Shown in pieces: positions 15,305 through 24,978 of a stretch of 40,011 nt of DNA. Under the pieces are notes generated by a model. The model was not told the DNA's origin. It searched no databases and saw only the letters and a list, made by a program, of their open reading frames with translations. The DNA comes from Planococcus sp. A6 (lineage in GTDB: Bacteria; Bacillota; Bacilli; Bacillales_A; Planococcaceae), in the NCBI RefSeq assembly GCF_028823615.1, contig NZ_JAPEHT010000015.1:1-40011 (forward strand), given 5' to 3'. The translations under genes were made by a program, and so were the position numbers. Positions within the stretch are counted from its first letter, which is position 1. Every line of letters begins with the position of its first letter.

Positions 15305-16537
15305 TTACAGCAATTGTTCTTTCTCCAAAGCTTGCAATGCGTTGACGACCGCCAGCTTTACATGCTCATAAGTCAATCCACCCTGCACAAATGCTGTAAA
15401 TGGCGCCCGAATTGGCCCATCAGCTGTCAATTCGATGCTTGCGCCTTGAACAAAGGTGCCGGCTGCCATGATGACATCGTCTTCGTATCCAGGCATATAG
15501 GCCGGTTCCGGCAGAAATTGTGCATTAACTGGAGAATTCGCTTGGATTGCGCGGCAAAACGCCACCATTTGTTCAGCCGTCTGGAACGATACCGATTGGA
15601 TCAGATCTGTCCGCTCTGCACTGTAATGCGGGCTGGTTTTCATGCCGGCCGTCTCCAATAAAGCTGCAGTGAAAATCGCCCCTTTCAAGGCTTGTGACAC
15701 GATATGCGGAGCCATGAAGAAACCTTGATACATGTCAGCGAGCGCATTGAGAGAAGCTCCAGCCTCCCCTCCTATACCCGGAGAGGTCATCCGGTAAGCG
15801 CATTTTTCAACAAATTTGCGTTTACCAGCGATGTACCCTCCGATTTTGGCAAGGCCGCCTCCCGGATTCTTAATTAAAGAGCCGGCTATTAAATCTGCAC
15901 CTGCTTCAATTGGCTCCTCGGTTTCAACGAACTCGCCGTAGCAATTATCGACGAATATGACAGCATCCGGCTTGATGTCCCGGATTTTTTCGACCATGCC
16001 CTTGATTTCGCTGATGGTGAAAGAAGGCCGGTTATCGTAACCTCTCGAACGTTGGATCGCAACCATTTTGGTATTGTCTGCGATGGCTTGCTCAACAGCT
16101 GGCCAATCCACTTGGTGTTGTTCGTTCAGGCCTACGTGCCGGTAGGAGATAGCGAAATCCTTGAGGGAACCTGTATCTTCATCTCCGCCAGAAACAATTG
16201 AAGCAAGCGTGTCATAAGGCTCGCCTGTGATATATAGTAGTTCATCCCCTGGCCGCAAGATGCCGAACAGCGAGATGGTAATGGCGTGCGTGCCTGAGAT
16301 GATCTGCGGGCGGACCAGCGCCGCTTCTGCCTTGAACACATCAGCATAAACACGCTCCAATGTGTCTCTGCCTTCGTCATCATAACCGTAGCCTGTAGAT
16401 GGGTGGAAGTGATGGTCGCTCACTTTCTGCCGGTGAAAGGCTTCAAGCACTTTCTGCTGATTGTGCAAGGCGATGTCATCTGCAGCTTCTAATTGCGGTC
16501 GAATCATATCTTCTGTCTTTTTGATTAGGTTATACAT
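15305..16537 (-). CDS. ynbB: YnbB-like PLP-dependent enzyme (methionine gamma-lyase family)
   Basis: A 410-residue pyridoxal-phosphate enzyme of the aluminium-resistance/YnbB family, fold type I, related to cystathionine and methionine gamma-lyases. The cofactor region includes FVDNCYGEFVE and the likely PLP lysine in GSLIKNPGGG. Its true substrate is unknown. ATG 16537 is preferred: the upstream ATG at 16549 contains the GGAGAT that serves as ribosome binding site for 16537. It lies next to glnR, as in B. subtilis, but the GTPase gene hflX (ynbA), its usual neighbour, is absent; a TRIC-like gene takes that place on the other strand. Confidence 0.9.
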   Translation of the reverse strand: MYNLIKKTEDMIRPQLEAADDIALHNQQKVLEAFHRQKVSDHHFHPSTGYGYDDEGRDTLERVYADVFKAEAALVRPQIISGTHAITISLFGILRPGDELLYITGEPYDTLASIVSGGDEDTGSLKDFAISYRHVGLNEQHQVDWPAVEQAIADNTKMVAIQRSRGYDNRPSFTISEIKGMVEKIRDIKPDAVIFVDNCYGEFVETEEPIEAGADLIAGSLIKNPGGGLAKIGGYIAGKRKFVEKCAYRMTSPGIGGEAGASLNALADMYQGFFMAPHIVSQALKGAIFTAALLETAGMKTSPHYSAERTDLIQSVSFQTAEQMVAFCRAIQANSPVNAQFLPEPAYMPGYEDDVIMAAGTFVQGASIELTADGPIRAPFTAFVQGGLTYEHVKLAVVNALQALEKEQLL

Positions 16538-16582
16538 AGGAATCTCCATTTCTCTTCGGTGATTGATTGCTCATTAGGCTAT

Positions 16583-16610
16583 TTGAAAATGACTCCAATT
16601 CTGCTACAAT
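16583..16610 (+). promoter_or_regulatory. Promoter of the TRIC-like gene
   Basis: TTGAAA (16583-16588), 16 bases, TACAAT (16605-16610), 36 bases before the start codon. Confidence 0.7.
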
Positions 16611-16646
16611 TCATAGAGTTGTTTAAGTTAAGGAGGGCGTCGAATA

Positions 16647-17255
16647 ATGGCTTGGGAAGTACTAAGCGCCATCGGGACCATTGCTTTCGCGGTATCCGGG
16701 GCGATCATTGCCATGGAAGAAGAATACGATATTTTCGGCGTCTATCTGCTTGGCGTCGTTACGGCATTCGGCGGCGGAGCCATCCGCAATCTATTGATTG
16801 GGGTGCCCGTATCCGCTCTATGGGAACAGGAATTCATGTTCCAATTGGCGCTCATCTCCATCACCATCGTGTTCTTGTTTCCGCATAAGACACTGGGCCA
16901 CTGGAATCGCTGGGGCCATTTCTTCGATGCGATCGGCTTGTCCGCATTCGCGGTGCAAGGCGCTTTATTTGCGGTCGAATTAGGGTTGCCGGTCTATGCA
17001 GCCGTTGTGGCTGCAGTGCTGACGGGGTCAGGCGGCGGCATGGTGCGGGATCTTCTCGCAGGAAGAAAGCCTTTGGTGTTAAAGGCTGAAATATACGCTG
17101 TTTGGGCAGCCATCGCAGGATTATTGATCAGCATTGATGTCATCCGGACCGATTTTATGCTTTACGCCTTGTTTTTCGCCATTACACTGCTGAGGATCTT
17201 ATCCTATACGTATAAATGGAAATTGCCAACACGAAAAATTCTCACCACATCATAA
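16647..17255 (+). CDS. TRIC/UPF0126 family cation channel
   Basis: A 202-residue membrane protein with about seven hydrophobic helices and an internal repeat; each half carries the family mark, GGGAIRNLLIGVPVSAL (about residues 49-65) and GSGGGMVRDLLAGRKPLVL (about 127-145). Prokaryotic TRIC proteins are trimeric channels for K+ and Na+; B. subtilis YvgT is a relative. A strong AAGGAGGG site (16630-16637) precedes ATG 16647. It is a single gene with its own promoter and a terminator shared with rhodanese, set divergently from ynbB and in the place of hflX. Confidence 0.9.
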   Translation: MAWEVLSAIGTIAFAVSGAIIAMEEEYDIFGVYLLGVVTAFGGGAIRNLLIGVPVSALWEQEFMFQLALISITIVFLFPHKTLGHWNRWGHFFDAIGLSAFAVQGALFAVELGLPVYAAVVAAVLTGSGGGMVRDLLAGRKPLVLKAEIYAVWAAIAGLLISIDVIRTDFMLYALFFAITLLRILSYTYKWKLPTRKILTTS

Positions 17256-17286
17256 AAGCCGACCGGCAAATGCCGATCGGCTTTTT
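17255..17286. terminator. Bidirectional terminator of the TRIC-like and rhodanese genes
   Basis: Arms 17255-17268 and 17273-17286, 14 pairs with one mismatch (a G-U pair on the minus strand), A and T runs on both sides. Confidence 0.85.
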
Positions 17287-17287
17287 T

Positions 17288-17590
17288 TCATCCGTAAACA
17301 GTAACACCGCGCCATGAAGACATGCCGCCGTCGACATTGACTGAATGGAATCCATTCGACTCCAAGTATTCTGAAGCTTTCGCGCTGCGGCCGCCTGCCT
17401 GGCAGACGACATAATATTCTTTCGAGGAATCCAATTCCCCGGTGCGCTCCGGCAATTCGCCGAGCGGGATGTGCTGTGCTCCCGGAATCATACCGGCAGC
17501 CACTTCATCTTTCTCACGAACGTCGATGATGTGGAGTTCGTCTCCAGCATCCACTTTCTGGTTCAGTTCATCTGTGCTGATTGATTTCAT
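17288..17590 (-). CDS. Single-domain rhodanese-like sulfurtransferase
   Basis: A 100-residue single rhodanese domain. It holds the ELHIIDVRE start, the active-site loop CQAGGRSAKA with catalytic Cys63, and the closing GGMSSWRG. It can carry persulfide sulfur; its acceptor is unknown. The ribosome binding site is GGGAGGAA before ATG 17590. It follows hfq by 40 bases on the same strand, so it may be part of the miaA-hfq unit; it ends at the two-way terminator. Confidence 0.92.
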   Translation of the reverse strand: MKSISTDELNQKVDAGDELHIIDVREKDEVAAGMIPGAQHIPLGELPERTGELDSSKEYYVVCQAGGRSAKASEYLESNGFHSVNVDGGMSSWRGVTVYG

Positions 17591-17630
17591 TCGCTATTCC
17601 TCCCATTGATTATTTGCTTTATTGCATTGT

Positions 17631-17855
17631 TTATTCCTGATGCTCGATCGATACCGGTTTTGACGGCGAAAAAGTCGAAATGGCATGTTTGTAGATCAAT
17701 TGTTGCTTGCCTTCCGTTTCCACCAGCACCGTGAAATTATCATAGGATTTGATGGTGCCTTTCAATTGGAAGCCGTTAAGCAAAAACACCGTGACGAAAA
17801 TATTGTTTTTGCGCAGCTGATTTAAGTATACATCTTGGATATTAACCGGTTTCAT
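17631..17855 (-). CDS. hfq: RNA-binding protein Hfq
   Basis: A 74-residue Sm-like protein that forms a hexamer and binds RNA. The Sm1 part ([25 protein letters not shown]) and the Sm2 motif YKHAIST are intact. Length is typical of Bacillales Hfq, without the long tail of enterobacteria. It starts 18 bases after miaA stops with an AGGGGGAG site, so it is in an operon with miaA, a widespread arrangement. Confidence 0.97.
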   Translation of the reverse strand: MKPVNIQDVYLNQLRKNNIFVTVFLLNGFQLKGTIKSYDNFTVLVETEGKQQLIYKHAISTFSPSKPVSIEHQE

Positions 17856-17873
17856 GGAACTCCCCCTGTTTCT

Positions 17874-18818
17874 CTAGCGTATAGTTTTGGCCATTTGTTC
17901 AATTCGACGATTCCGGTCGCTTTCCTGCCAGAAGCGCTTAATTTCTTCCAAATTGTTTTCCGGGTCCGCTGTTGCATCCAGCCAAAGAATCGGCATCTTA
18001 TTGCGAAAATAAGTAAATTGGCGCTTAGCGTATTGTCTTGAATTGCGTTTCAGTTTAACAATTGCCTCTTCCAATGGATACATGCCATCGAAATATCCAT
18101 ACAATTCCTTATACCCGATCGCTTTAATGGACTGAACATCACGCAACCCACTGTCATGCAAGCGCCGGACTTCATCCAGTAAGCCGGCTTCCACCATCCC
18201 GTCGACGCGGCTGTCGATGCGCTCATACAATTCGGCCCTTGGCACATCGAGGCCGATGATCAATTCATCATACATCGGCGTCCTTGCCAGACTGCCGTCT
18301 TCTTTTTCCTCGCCGCTCAATAAAATCTCTAGCGCACGCAAGACGCGCCGTGTATTGTTCGGGTGGATGTCGATGTCCGGATCCAAAGCCATTAACTTGC
18401 TGTGCATCGCCTCTGGCCCAAGGCGTTCGAGCTCAACCTGCAATGCGCGTCTGAGCTCTTCATCGACTTGCTGCTTAGAGAAGCGGTAATCGAACAGCAC
18501 CGATTGGACATATAGCCCCGTCCCACCGACAATGATCGGCAGCTTGCCACGCTGTTGGATTTCTGCAATCTTCTCGCGAACCAGCGATTGGTATTCAGCA
18601 ACTGAAAACGATTCGTCCGGGTCACGGATGTCGAGCAGATGATGCGAAATGCCGTCCATCTCCTCCGGCCGGATTTTGGCCGTTCCGATATCCATTCCCC
18701 GATAAACCTGCATTGAATCCCCGTTGATGATCTCTCCATTAAAACGTTTGGCAAGTTCGATGCTAAGTGCGGTCTTGCCGGAAGCGGTTGGGCCAACAAT
18801 GGCGATTACTTCAACCAT
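17874..18818 (-). CDS. miaA: tRNA dimethylallyltransferase MiaA
   Basis: Adds a dimethylallyl group to A37 of tRNAs that read codons starting with U. The 314-residue product has the P-loop GPTASGKT (about residues 9-16), [16 protein letters not shown] and the GGTGLYVQS segments. ATG 18818 has better spacing from an upstream GGA than ATG 18824, which would give two more residues. It overlaps the end of the S33 hydrolase gene by 8 bases, so the two are translationally coupled. The miaB gene, which acts next on the same base, is not in the window although it adjoins ricA in B. subtilis. Confidence 0.96.
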   Translation of the reverse strand: MVEVIAIVGPTASGKTALSIELAKRFNGEIINGDSMQVYRGMDIGTAKIRPEEMDGISHHLLDIRDPDESFSVAEYQSLVREKIAEIQQRGKLPIIVGGTGLYVQSVLFDYRFSKQQVDEELRRALQVELERLGPEAMHSKLMALDPDIDIHPNNTRRVLRALEILLSGEEKEDGSLARTPMYDELIIGLDVPRAELYERIDSRVDGMVEAGLLDEVRRLHDSGLRDVQSIKAIGYKELYGYFDGMYPLEEAIVKLKRNSRQYAKRQFTYFRNKMPILWLDATADPENNLEEIKRFWQESDRNRRIEQMAKTIR

Positions 18819-19731
18819 AATCATTTATCCAATCGATAATGACTTGCTGATACGTTTCAGCGTTCAACTCATGCAGCACTTCGTGGCGACCTTCTTCTGC
18901 CATATAGACTTTCACTTTTTCAATGCCCGCTTTCTCGAATTGGGCAGCCGCTTCGAATACGCCGCTGCCTTTCGCGCCGACCGGGTCCATCGATCCGCTG
19001 ATGAACAAGACGGGAAGCTTTTTGGGAATTCGCCTGACTTCATCCATCTGGTGAATAATCTCCAAGCCTTCGAACAAGTCGACATAAAATTGGTTGGCCA
19101 TTTCAAACCCACACCACGGATCCGCTTCGTATTGTGCGACAGTTTCTGTTTTGCGGCTCAACCAGGAAAACTTGGATTTTTCATCCAGAAAATCTTTATT
19201 GTAACTGCCGAAGATCAACTTCCCGAGAATCGGGTTGATCGCTGTCTTCCCTTCGATCCTGCTGAAGCTTTTCGCGGCAGCGATGCCTGCAGACAATGAA
19301 AATCCAGGATGCCCGCCGGTTCCAGACAGCACAGCACAGTCCACTTGCTTTCCATAAAGCTGCAAATAGCGCCTGGCGACAAATGATCCCATCGAATGGC
19401 CAATCAGCGTGAACGGCAGCTTGCCGATTTCTCGTTGTGCATGAACAATGGCTTCGTGTGCATCTTCAACGACGCGCAAGAAGCCCTCGTTTTCCGCAAA
19501 ATATCCAGCTGCTCCATTGTGTTCCGCTGTTTTGCCGTGGCCTCTTTGGTCATGTGCCGATACTGAATACCCTTGTTGGTTCAGTGAACGGATAAAATCT
19601 TGGTAACGGCCGCTATGTTCAGCCATCCCGTGGATAATATGCACATGGCCTTTCGGATTTTCTGCCCTATGCAAGCTGCAGTAGAGTTCGTGGCCATCCG
19701 ACATTCGAACGAATGAACTTGTCATGTCCAT
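18811..19731 (-). CDS. Alpha/beta hydrolase, S33/monoacylglycerol-lipase-like
   Basis: A 306-residue soluble hydrolase with the serine aminopeptidase S33 (lysophospholipase/monoglyceride lipase) pattern: oxyanion-hole [10 protein letters not shown], the nucleophile elbow GHSMGS (Ser113), an Asp in GSMDPVG, and a His in EGRHEVLHE. No signal peptide or membrane helix, so it is cytoplasmic. The substrate is unknown, lysophospholipid or monoacylglycerol being the family guess. The ribosome binding site AAAGGATG lies before ATG 19731. It lies between mutL and miaA with 79 bases after mutL and an overlap with miaA. Confidence 0.88.
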   Translation of the reverse strand: MDMTSSFVRMSDGHELYCSLHRAENPKGHVHIIHGMAEHSGRYQDFIRSLNQQGYSVSAHDQRGHGKTAEHNGAAGYFAENEGFLRVVEDAHEAIVHAQREIGKLPFTLIGHSMGSFVARRYLQLYGKQVDCAVLSGTGGHPGFSLSAGIAAAKSFSRIEGKTAINPILGKLIFGSYNKDFLDEKSKFSWLSRKTETVAQYEADPWCGFEMANQFYVDLFEGLEIIHQMDEVRRIPKKLPVLFISGSMDPVGAKGSGVFEAAAQFEKAGIEKVKVYMAEEGRHEVLHELNAETYQQVIIDWINDYG

Positions 19732-19810
19732 CGATTCACATCCTTTCTGTAACCTTATAATGATATATCTTCTGCCATTCCCTTAAGTACTTGCCGATAA
19801 GCCTAGGAAC

Positions 19811-21655
19811 TCAATTCATGACCCGCTTGAACATTTTTTCGATATCGTAGGTTTTGAAATGAATGATGACCGGGCGCCCGTGGGGGCAAGTGAATGGCTG
19901 TTCTGCATTTTTCAAATCAGCCAATAAACGTTCCATGTCATGCTTTTGCAGAAAGTGATTCGCTTTGATCGATCGTTTGCAGCTCATCATGATTGCCGCA
20001 TCTTCACGCAATTTCTTGATATCGACTTTGCGCTCGGCCAACACTTGTTCAATCAAGTCCTCAATGACTTCCTGTTCAAAGCCTTTCGGGAACCAAGTCG
20101 GGTATTCCCGCACAATAAACGTCGTATCGCCGAATTCCTCGAGAAACACGCCGCTTTCTTCCAAGGCATTCAATTGATCTTTCAAATGCAACGCCTCATC
20201 GCGGCTGTAATGGAAGGTTAACGGCAGAAGCAGCGACTGGCGTTCGTTCGAGTCAGTTTCGCCAACTTTTTCACGGAAAAACTCATACTTGATGCGTTCT
20301 TGAGCTGCATGTTGATCGATCAAATAAAAGCCGTCAGAGCTTTGTGCCACAATGTAAGTCCCGTGGATCTGGCCGACCACTTCCAGTTCCGGAAATTGCG
20401 GACCGTCGTCAATCGCTTGACGGCTTTCGGGTTCATCAAATGGCCCTTGCACGTCTTCTACCGGTTCCTGGGCCGGTTCAATGACCGGTTCAAGCCTTGG
20501 CTTCAGCTTGAAATCCTTGACCCGTTCTTGCAGTTTGTCCTGTTTCCAATCCATCGATGACAGGGGTTCCGGTTGATGGCGCGATGTTTCTTCAACGGGG
20601 CGCTTCCACAAATCCAATTGCCGGCTCGGCGCCTGCTTGGCCGGTTTCGGCTTCTCGATGACCGGTGCGCGAACGGCGGTCTGGATAGCTCTGCGAATCG
20701 TGTGATGGACCAGTTCGAGCAATTCCTTTTCTTTGCTCAGCCGGATTTGCTGTTTCGAAGGATGGACGTTGACATCTGTCAAATACGGGTCCCCTTTGAT
20801 GTTCAAGACGACAATCGGCTGGCGCTCAAGCGGCAGGAATGTATGATACGCCTTGTGCACCGTATTGGCGATGGCATAATGCTTGACCCAGCGGCCATTG
20901 ACAAACAGCGAGATGTAATTTTTATTGGCGCGCGTAATTTCAGGCAATGAAGCAAAGCCTTCAATTTGATAATCAGGCGATTCGCCTTCAAACGCGACCA
21001 TCTTCTTAGCAATGGCCACTCCGTAAATATCCGCCAGCACACGGCGGATCTCTCCGCTTCCTGCAGTCTGGAGGAGTTGCTTGCCGTCATGGACCAAGCG
21101 GAATGAAATTCCCGGGTAACTGAGTGCAAAGCGGTTCATCAAATCGATCGTGTGCCCGAGTTCTGTCTGCAAGGTTTTCATATATTTCAATCTTGCCGGT
21201 GTATTGAAAAACAATTGGCCGATGCGGATATCCGTGCCTTGCCGCAAGGCCCCGGCGCGATGTTCTGTGGGCCGGCCACCTTCGATTTCCAGATAAGTGC
21301 CTGACTCACCGTCGGATGTCTGCAATGTAACTTTCGAGACAGAAGCGATACTGGCGAGTGCTTCCCCACGGAACCCAAGTGTTCGGATGCGGAACAGATC
21401 GTGTTCATTTTCAATTTTACTCGTAGCATGGCGTGAAAAGGAGAGAACGGCATCTTCTTCATCCATGCCCGCTCCGTTGTCGATGATCTGTATCGATGTC
21501 AGCCCCGCTTCTTGCAAAAGCACTTCTATAGCCGTGCTGCCGGCATCGATCGCATTTTCCACCAATTCTTTGACCACTGAAGTCGGCCGTTCGACGACTT
21601 CCCCTGCCGCGATTTTATTGGACAGCGGTTCGTCCATTAACCGGATTTTGCCCAT
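19811..21655 (-). CDS. mutL: DNA mismatch repair protein MutL
   Basis: Couples mismatch recognition by MutS to strand removal. The 614-residue sequence has the GHKL ATPase motifs (VVKELVENAIDAG, DNGAGMD, TLGFRGEALASI) in residues 1-330, a Pro-rich linker (about 335-425), and a C-terminal endonuclease domain with DQHAAQERIKYE, SCKRSIKANH and CPHGRP. These fit the DQHAxxExxxxE, CKxxIxAxH and CPHGRP motifs of MutL nucleases found in bacteria without MutH, so the protein should nick DNA itself. It starts 4 bases after the mutS stop; the end of mutS supplies the GGAGG ribosome binding site. Confidence 0.98.
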   Translation of the reverse strand: MGKIRLMDEPLSNKIAAGEVVERPTSVVKELVENAIDAGSTAIEVLLQEAGLTSIQIIDNGAGMDEEDAVLSFSRHATSKIENEHDLFRIRTLGFRGEALASIASVSKVTLQTSDGESGTYLEIEGGRPTEHRAGALRQGTDIRIGQLFFNTPARLKYMKTLQTELGHTIDLMNRFALSYPGISFRLVHDGKQLLQTAGSGEIRRVLADIYGVAIAKKMVAFEGESPDYQIEGFASLPEITRANKNYISLFVNGRWVKHYAIANTVHKAYHTFLPLERQPIVVLNIKGDPYLTDVNVHPSKQQIRLSKEKELLELVHHTIRRAIQTAVRAPVIEKPKPAKQAPSRQLDLWKRPVEETSRHQPEPLSSMDWKQDKLQERVKDFKLKPRLEPVIEPAQEPVEDVQGPFDEPESRQAIDDGPQFPELEVVGQIHGTYIVAQSSDGFYLIDQHAAQERIKYEFFREKVGETDSNERQSLLLPLTFHYSRDEALHLKDQLNALEESGVFLEEFGDTTFIVREYPTWFPKGFEQEVIEDLIEQVLAERKVDIKKLREDAAIMMSCKRSIKANHFLQKHDMERLLADLKNAEQPFTCPHGRPVIIHFKTYDIEKMFKRVMN

Positions 21656-21659
21656 AGGA

Positions 21660-24185
21660 TCAGCCTCCTCCGCTTATTTTCTCCTGCAAGTCGTTGATCA
21701 GCTGCAACGCTTCAAGCGGCGTCATGCGTGAAATCGACGCATCTTTGATAGATTGCAGAACTTCTTCGTTCACCGTATCCCGTTCATCAAAAAACGATAA
21801 TTGTTCTGCCTGCTGCTGCGTTTTGTGGTTATCTGCCTCGAAACTAAGCAATAATTCGCGCGCGCGGCGCAAAATTGCTTCCGGCAAATTGGCGAGTTCC
21901 GCCACATGGACGCCGTAGCTCTTATCGGCCGGCCCGCGTTTCACTTTATGCAAAAAGACGACTTTTCCGGATTGTTCCATTGCCGAGACATGGACATTGC
22001 TCAGCTTCGGCAAGGTTTCTTCCAAAGCCGTCAGTTCGTGGTAATGCGTTGAGAACAAGGTATTGGCGCCGATCTGTTCATGGATGTATTCAATCATCGA
22101 CTGTGCCAACGCCATGCCGTCATAAGTGGAAGTGCCGCGGCCGATTTCATCGAATAATAACAAACTGCGTTCCGTCGCATGGGTGATGGCGTATTGCGAT
22201 TCCATCATTTCGACCATGAATGTACTTTGGCCTGAGACGAGATCATCCGCAGCGCCGATGCGCGTGAAGATCTGGTCGACGATCGGCAGTTCCGCAGAAG
22301 CCGCCGGGACGTAGCTGCCGATTTGTGCCAGGACGATCGTCAAAGCGACTTGGCGCATATAAGTGCTTTTCCCCGACATGTTCGGACCAGTAATCAATAG
22401 CATATTGCCGTCGTCGCCGAGTTCACAGTCGTTCGGTACATAATGCTGTTTATTGAGCATTTTTTCGACGACTGGATGGCGGCCTTCGCGGATCGAAATT
22501 TTCCGCCCGTCGTTAAAGGCCGGTTTCGTGAAGCGGTATTTTTCCGCGACATCCGAAAAGCTGATATAGACGTCGAGTGCGCTGACTTTTGAAGCCAATT
22601 GCTGAATTCGCGAAATGTATTCCTTTACTTGCTCGCGCACACTGACGAATAATTCGTATTCCAGTGTCAGGCTCTTTTCTTCAGCCGTTAAAATCAAAGT
22701 TTCTTTTTCTTTCAATTCCGGCGTGATATAGCGCTCAGCGTTTGCCAAGGTCTGTTTTCTTTCGTATCGTTCAAGGTCCGCCAAATGCATATTGGCTTTT
22801 GAAATTTCAATATAATAGCCGAAAATCCGGTTATAGCCGATCTTCAACGATCGGATTCCAGTTTTCGCCCGTTCTTTTTGCTCGAGTTCCGCAATCCAGT
22901 CCTTGCCGTTTCGTGAAGCGTCCCGGTATTCATCCAATTGCGCGTTGAAGCCGTCACGGATGATGCCACCTTCTTTGGCCGATAGCGGCGGATTGTCGCT
23001 GATCGCTGACAGCAACTCGCAAACTTCCGGGCACGGATCCAAACCGGCGCTGAATTGCTCAAGCGAAGCGTGGCCTGAATCTGCCAGCTCACGTACGAGT
23101 TCTGGAATCTTCTCCAAGGAATTGCGCAGCTGCGCCAAATCCCGCCCGCTCGCGCTGCCGAATGCCACACGTCCAGACAAACGCTCCAAGTCATACACTT
23201 GTTTCAATAATTGTTGCAATTCCACGCGCACGAAATAGCGGTCCATTAAAGCTTCGACCATTTGCTGCCGTGCTTCGATTGCAAAGCGGTCCGCCAAGGG
23301 CTGATGCAGCCATTGCTTTAACTTGCGGCTGCCCATGGCCGTGACCGTTTCGTCCAATAGCCATAATAACGTGCCTTTATTGTCTCCGCCGCGAATGGAT
23401 TCAATCAACTCCAGATTGCGTTTCGAGTAATAATCGATGCCTAGAATGCGGGCGTTTTCACGGAATGTGAAGGGCTGGATATGGCCGAGCGATTGCTTTT
23501 GGGTCGCTGCGATATAGGCAAGCAATCGCTTGCCGCACATTTCAAGCTCGCTTGGGCATTCGGCGAATAAGGCCGGTTCCGCCGTAAAAGGCGCTTCCAT
23601 ATGCTCGACTGATAAAATGAGTTGCTGGTCTTCTTCTGCGAGCAATAAGCGTAATTGCTCCGAGACGACCAGTTCACGGATGTGCAGCGCCTGGAGTTCG
23701 TTGAGCAATGCTTTTTCATTGCCTGCTATGTATGTGGCGGTTGATTCGCCCGTTGAGATGTCCAAATACGCCAGGCCGAAACCGCCTGCCACTTCATCGG
23801 CCGCCGCAATGAAATTATTCGCCTTGGCATCGACGCTCTTGCCTTCGGTATGGGTACCAGGTGTGATGAGGCGGACTACTTCGCGTTTGACTACGCCTTT
23901 GGTCGTTTTTGGGTCTTCCACTTGTTCGCATACCGCGACTTTATGTCCTTTTTGGATCAGCTGGTCAATATAGTTTTTCGCGGAATGGTGCGGCACCCCA
24001 CACATCGGAATGCGATCTTCCCCATTGCCGCCGCGGCTCGTCAATGTGATTTCTAGCAACTGGGACGCTTTGATGGCGTCGTCGTAGAACATTTCATAAA
24101 AATCGCCCAAACGGAAAAACAGGAATGCATCCTGGTACTCTGATTTCACTTGCAAATATTGTTGGATCATTGGTGTCGGTGCCAT
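21660..24185 (-). CDS. mutS: DNA mismatch repair protein MutS
   Basis: Recognises mismatches and small loops. The 841-residue protein has the mismatch-reading Phe-x-Glu segment LGDFYEMFYDDA near residue 30, the connector and clamp domains, the Walker A GPNMSGKSTYMRQ (near residue 600), the DEIGRGTSTYDG Walker B and a C-terminal helical tail. ATG 24185 follows GAGAGGG. It has its own extended -10 promoter (24225-24233) after the ricA terminator. cotE, which lies just before mutS in B. subtilis, is absent. Confidence 0.98.
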   Translation of the reverse strand: MAPTPMIQQYLQVKSEYQDAFLFFRLGDFYEMFYDDAIKASQLLEITLTSRGGNGEDRIPMCGVPHHSAKNYIDQLIQKGHKVAVCEQVEDPKTTKGVVKREVVRLITPGTHTEGKSVDAKANNFIAAADEVAGGFGLAYLDISTGESTATYIAGNEKALLNELQALHIRELVVSEQLRLLLAEEDQQLILSVEHMEAPFTAEPALFAECPSELEMCGKRLLAYIAATQKQSLGHIQPFTFRENARILGIDYYSKRNLELIESIRGGDNKGTLLWLLDETVTAMGSRKLKQWLHQPLADRFAIEARQQMVEALMDRYFVRVELQQLLKQVYDLERLSGRVAFGSASGRDLAQLRNSLEKIPELVRELADSGHASLEQFSAGLDPCPEVCELLSAISDNPPLSAKEGGIIRDGFNAQLDEYRDASRNGKDWIAELEQKERAKTGIRSLKIGYNRIFGYYIEISKANMHLADLERYERKQTLANAERYITPELKEKETLILTAEEKSLTLEYELFVSVREQVKEYISRIQQLASKVSALDVYISFSDVAEKYRFTKPAFNDGRKISIREGRHPVVEKMLNKQHYVPNDCELGDDGNMLLITGPNMSGKSTYMRQVALTIVLAQIGSYVPAASAELPIVDQIFTRIGAADDLVSGQSTFMVEMMESQYAITHATERSLLLFDEIGRGTSTYDGMALAQSMIEYIHEQIGANTLFSTHYHELTALEETLPKLSNVHVSAMEQSGKVVFLHKVKRGPADKSYGVHVAELANLPEAILRRARELLLSFEADNHKTQQQAEQLSFFDERDTVNEEVLQSIKDASISRMTPLEALQLINDLQEKISGGG

Positions 24186-24224
24186 TGTCTACCCTCTCTC
24201 ATTCAATCAATTGTCCGTTTCCCC

Positions 24225-24233
24225 ATTATAACA
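24225..24233 (-). promoter_or_regulatory. mutS promoter, extended -10
   Basis: On the minus strand TGTTATAAT with TATAAT at 24230-24225; no convincing -35. It lies between the ricA terminator and mutS. Confidence 0.55.
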
Positions 24234-24251
24234 AACTCGCAGTCAGAAACG

Positions 24252-24283
24252 AAAAAACTGAAAGAGCTGGGCTCTTTCAGTTT
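24252..24283 (-). terminator. ricA terminator
   Basis: A 13-bp perfect stem (24283-24271 with 24267-24255), a 3-base loop and a run of six T on the minus strand. Confidence 0.92.
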
Positions 24284-24320
24284 CTATAAGATTACTGCGC
24301 AATTCGTTCCGCGCTGTGGA

Positions 24321-24749
24321 TTATGAGCAGCTGCCGCCGCCATCGTTTCTTACTTTGGATCCTGTTTCGCCGCGCAGCAAGTCGCCGCCGGTATCTGTGA
24401 TGATGTTGTTCGTCACTTGATTGGCAATCGCCGTAGAAACCATCTGCAATAGCGAGTTAACATCGCTTTGTGATTGCTTGAATTCCTGAACGATTGGTAC
24501 AGCGTCGATTTCATCTTCGATTTTTTGAATTTTCTTCTCGATCAATTCAAGCGCGCGTTCTTTTCCGTAATGCTGGAAATTGACGGCTTGTTTTTGAAGG
24601 CTTTTCAAGCTTGCGATTTTTTCACGGATCTGCTGATTTTCATTGATCTGTGCTTCTGCACGTTTAAAGAAATCCACTTCTTCTGTTTCAGCGATCATGT
24701 CCGCTACTTCACGCGCTTTATCGACGATTTGTTGTTTTGTATAAGTCAT
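24321..24749 (-). CDS. ricA: RicA (YmcA), RNA-maturation complex subunit
   Basis: In B. subtilis RicA forms a complex with RicF (YlbF) and RicT (YaaT) that works with RNase Y in mRNA processing and affects biofilm, competence and sporulation. The 142-residue helical protein has the family core EVDFFKRAEAQINEN and the C-terminal NNIITDTGGDLLRGETGSKV, and ends GGGSCS with a terminal Cys. ATG 24749 matches the homologue start; an in-frame GTG at 24761 with an AGGA before it is an alternative. RNase Y is encoded two genes upstream. The usual neighbour miaB is missing. A promoter at 24913-24942 leaves a leader of about 155 bases. Confidence 0.93.
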   Translation of the reverse strand: MTYTKQQIVDKAREVADMIAETEEVDFFKRAEAQINENQQIREKIASLKSLQKQAVNFQHYGKERALELIEKKIQKIEDEIDAVPIVQEFKQSQSDVNSLLQMVSTAIANQVTNNIITDTGGDLLRGETGSKVRNDGGGSCS

Positions 24750-24912
24750 TACCGTAGACACCCATTTCCTGGTCCGGTGCCGAGAGCTGGCATCAGACAC
24801 TGTATTTTGATTTTCTTTATCTGTCAGAACACTTTCGCTTACGATTGTACAGTGAATTCGCTAAGCCCGACAAGAATTTCGTCTCAAGCCAGCCATTCGT
24901 CCATCTCTAACC

Positions 24913-24942
24913 ATTATACTGAACCAATGGGGCTTGATACAA
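24913..24942 (-). promoter_or_regulatory. Promoter upstream of ricA
   Basis: On the minus strand TTGTAT (24942-24937), 18 bases, TATAAT (24918-24913). Confidence 0.6.
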
Positions 24943-24978
24943 GCTGTCCGGGCAATTGTCGTTAATTCGACACCGGGA

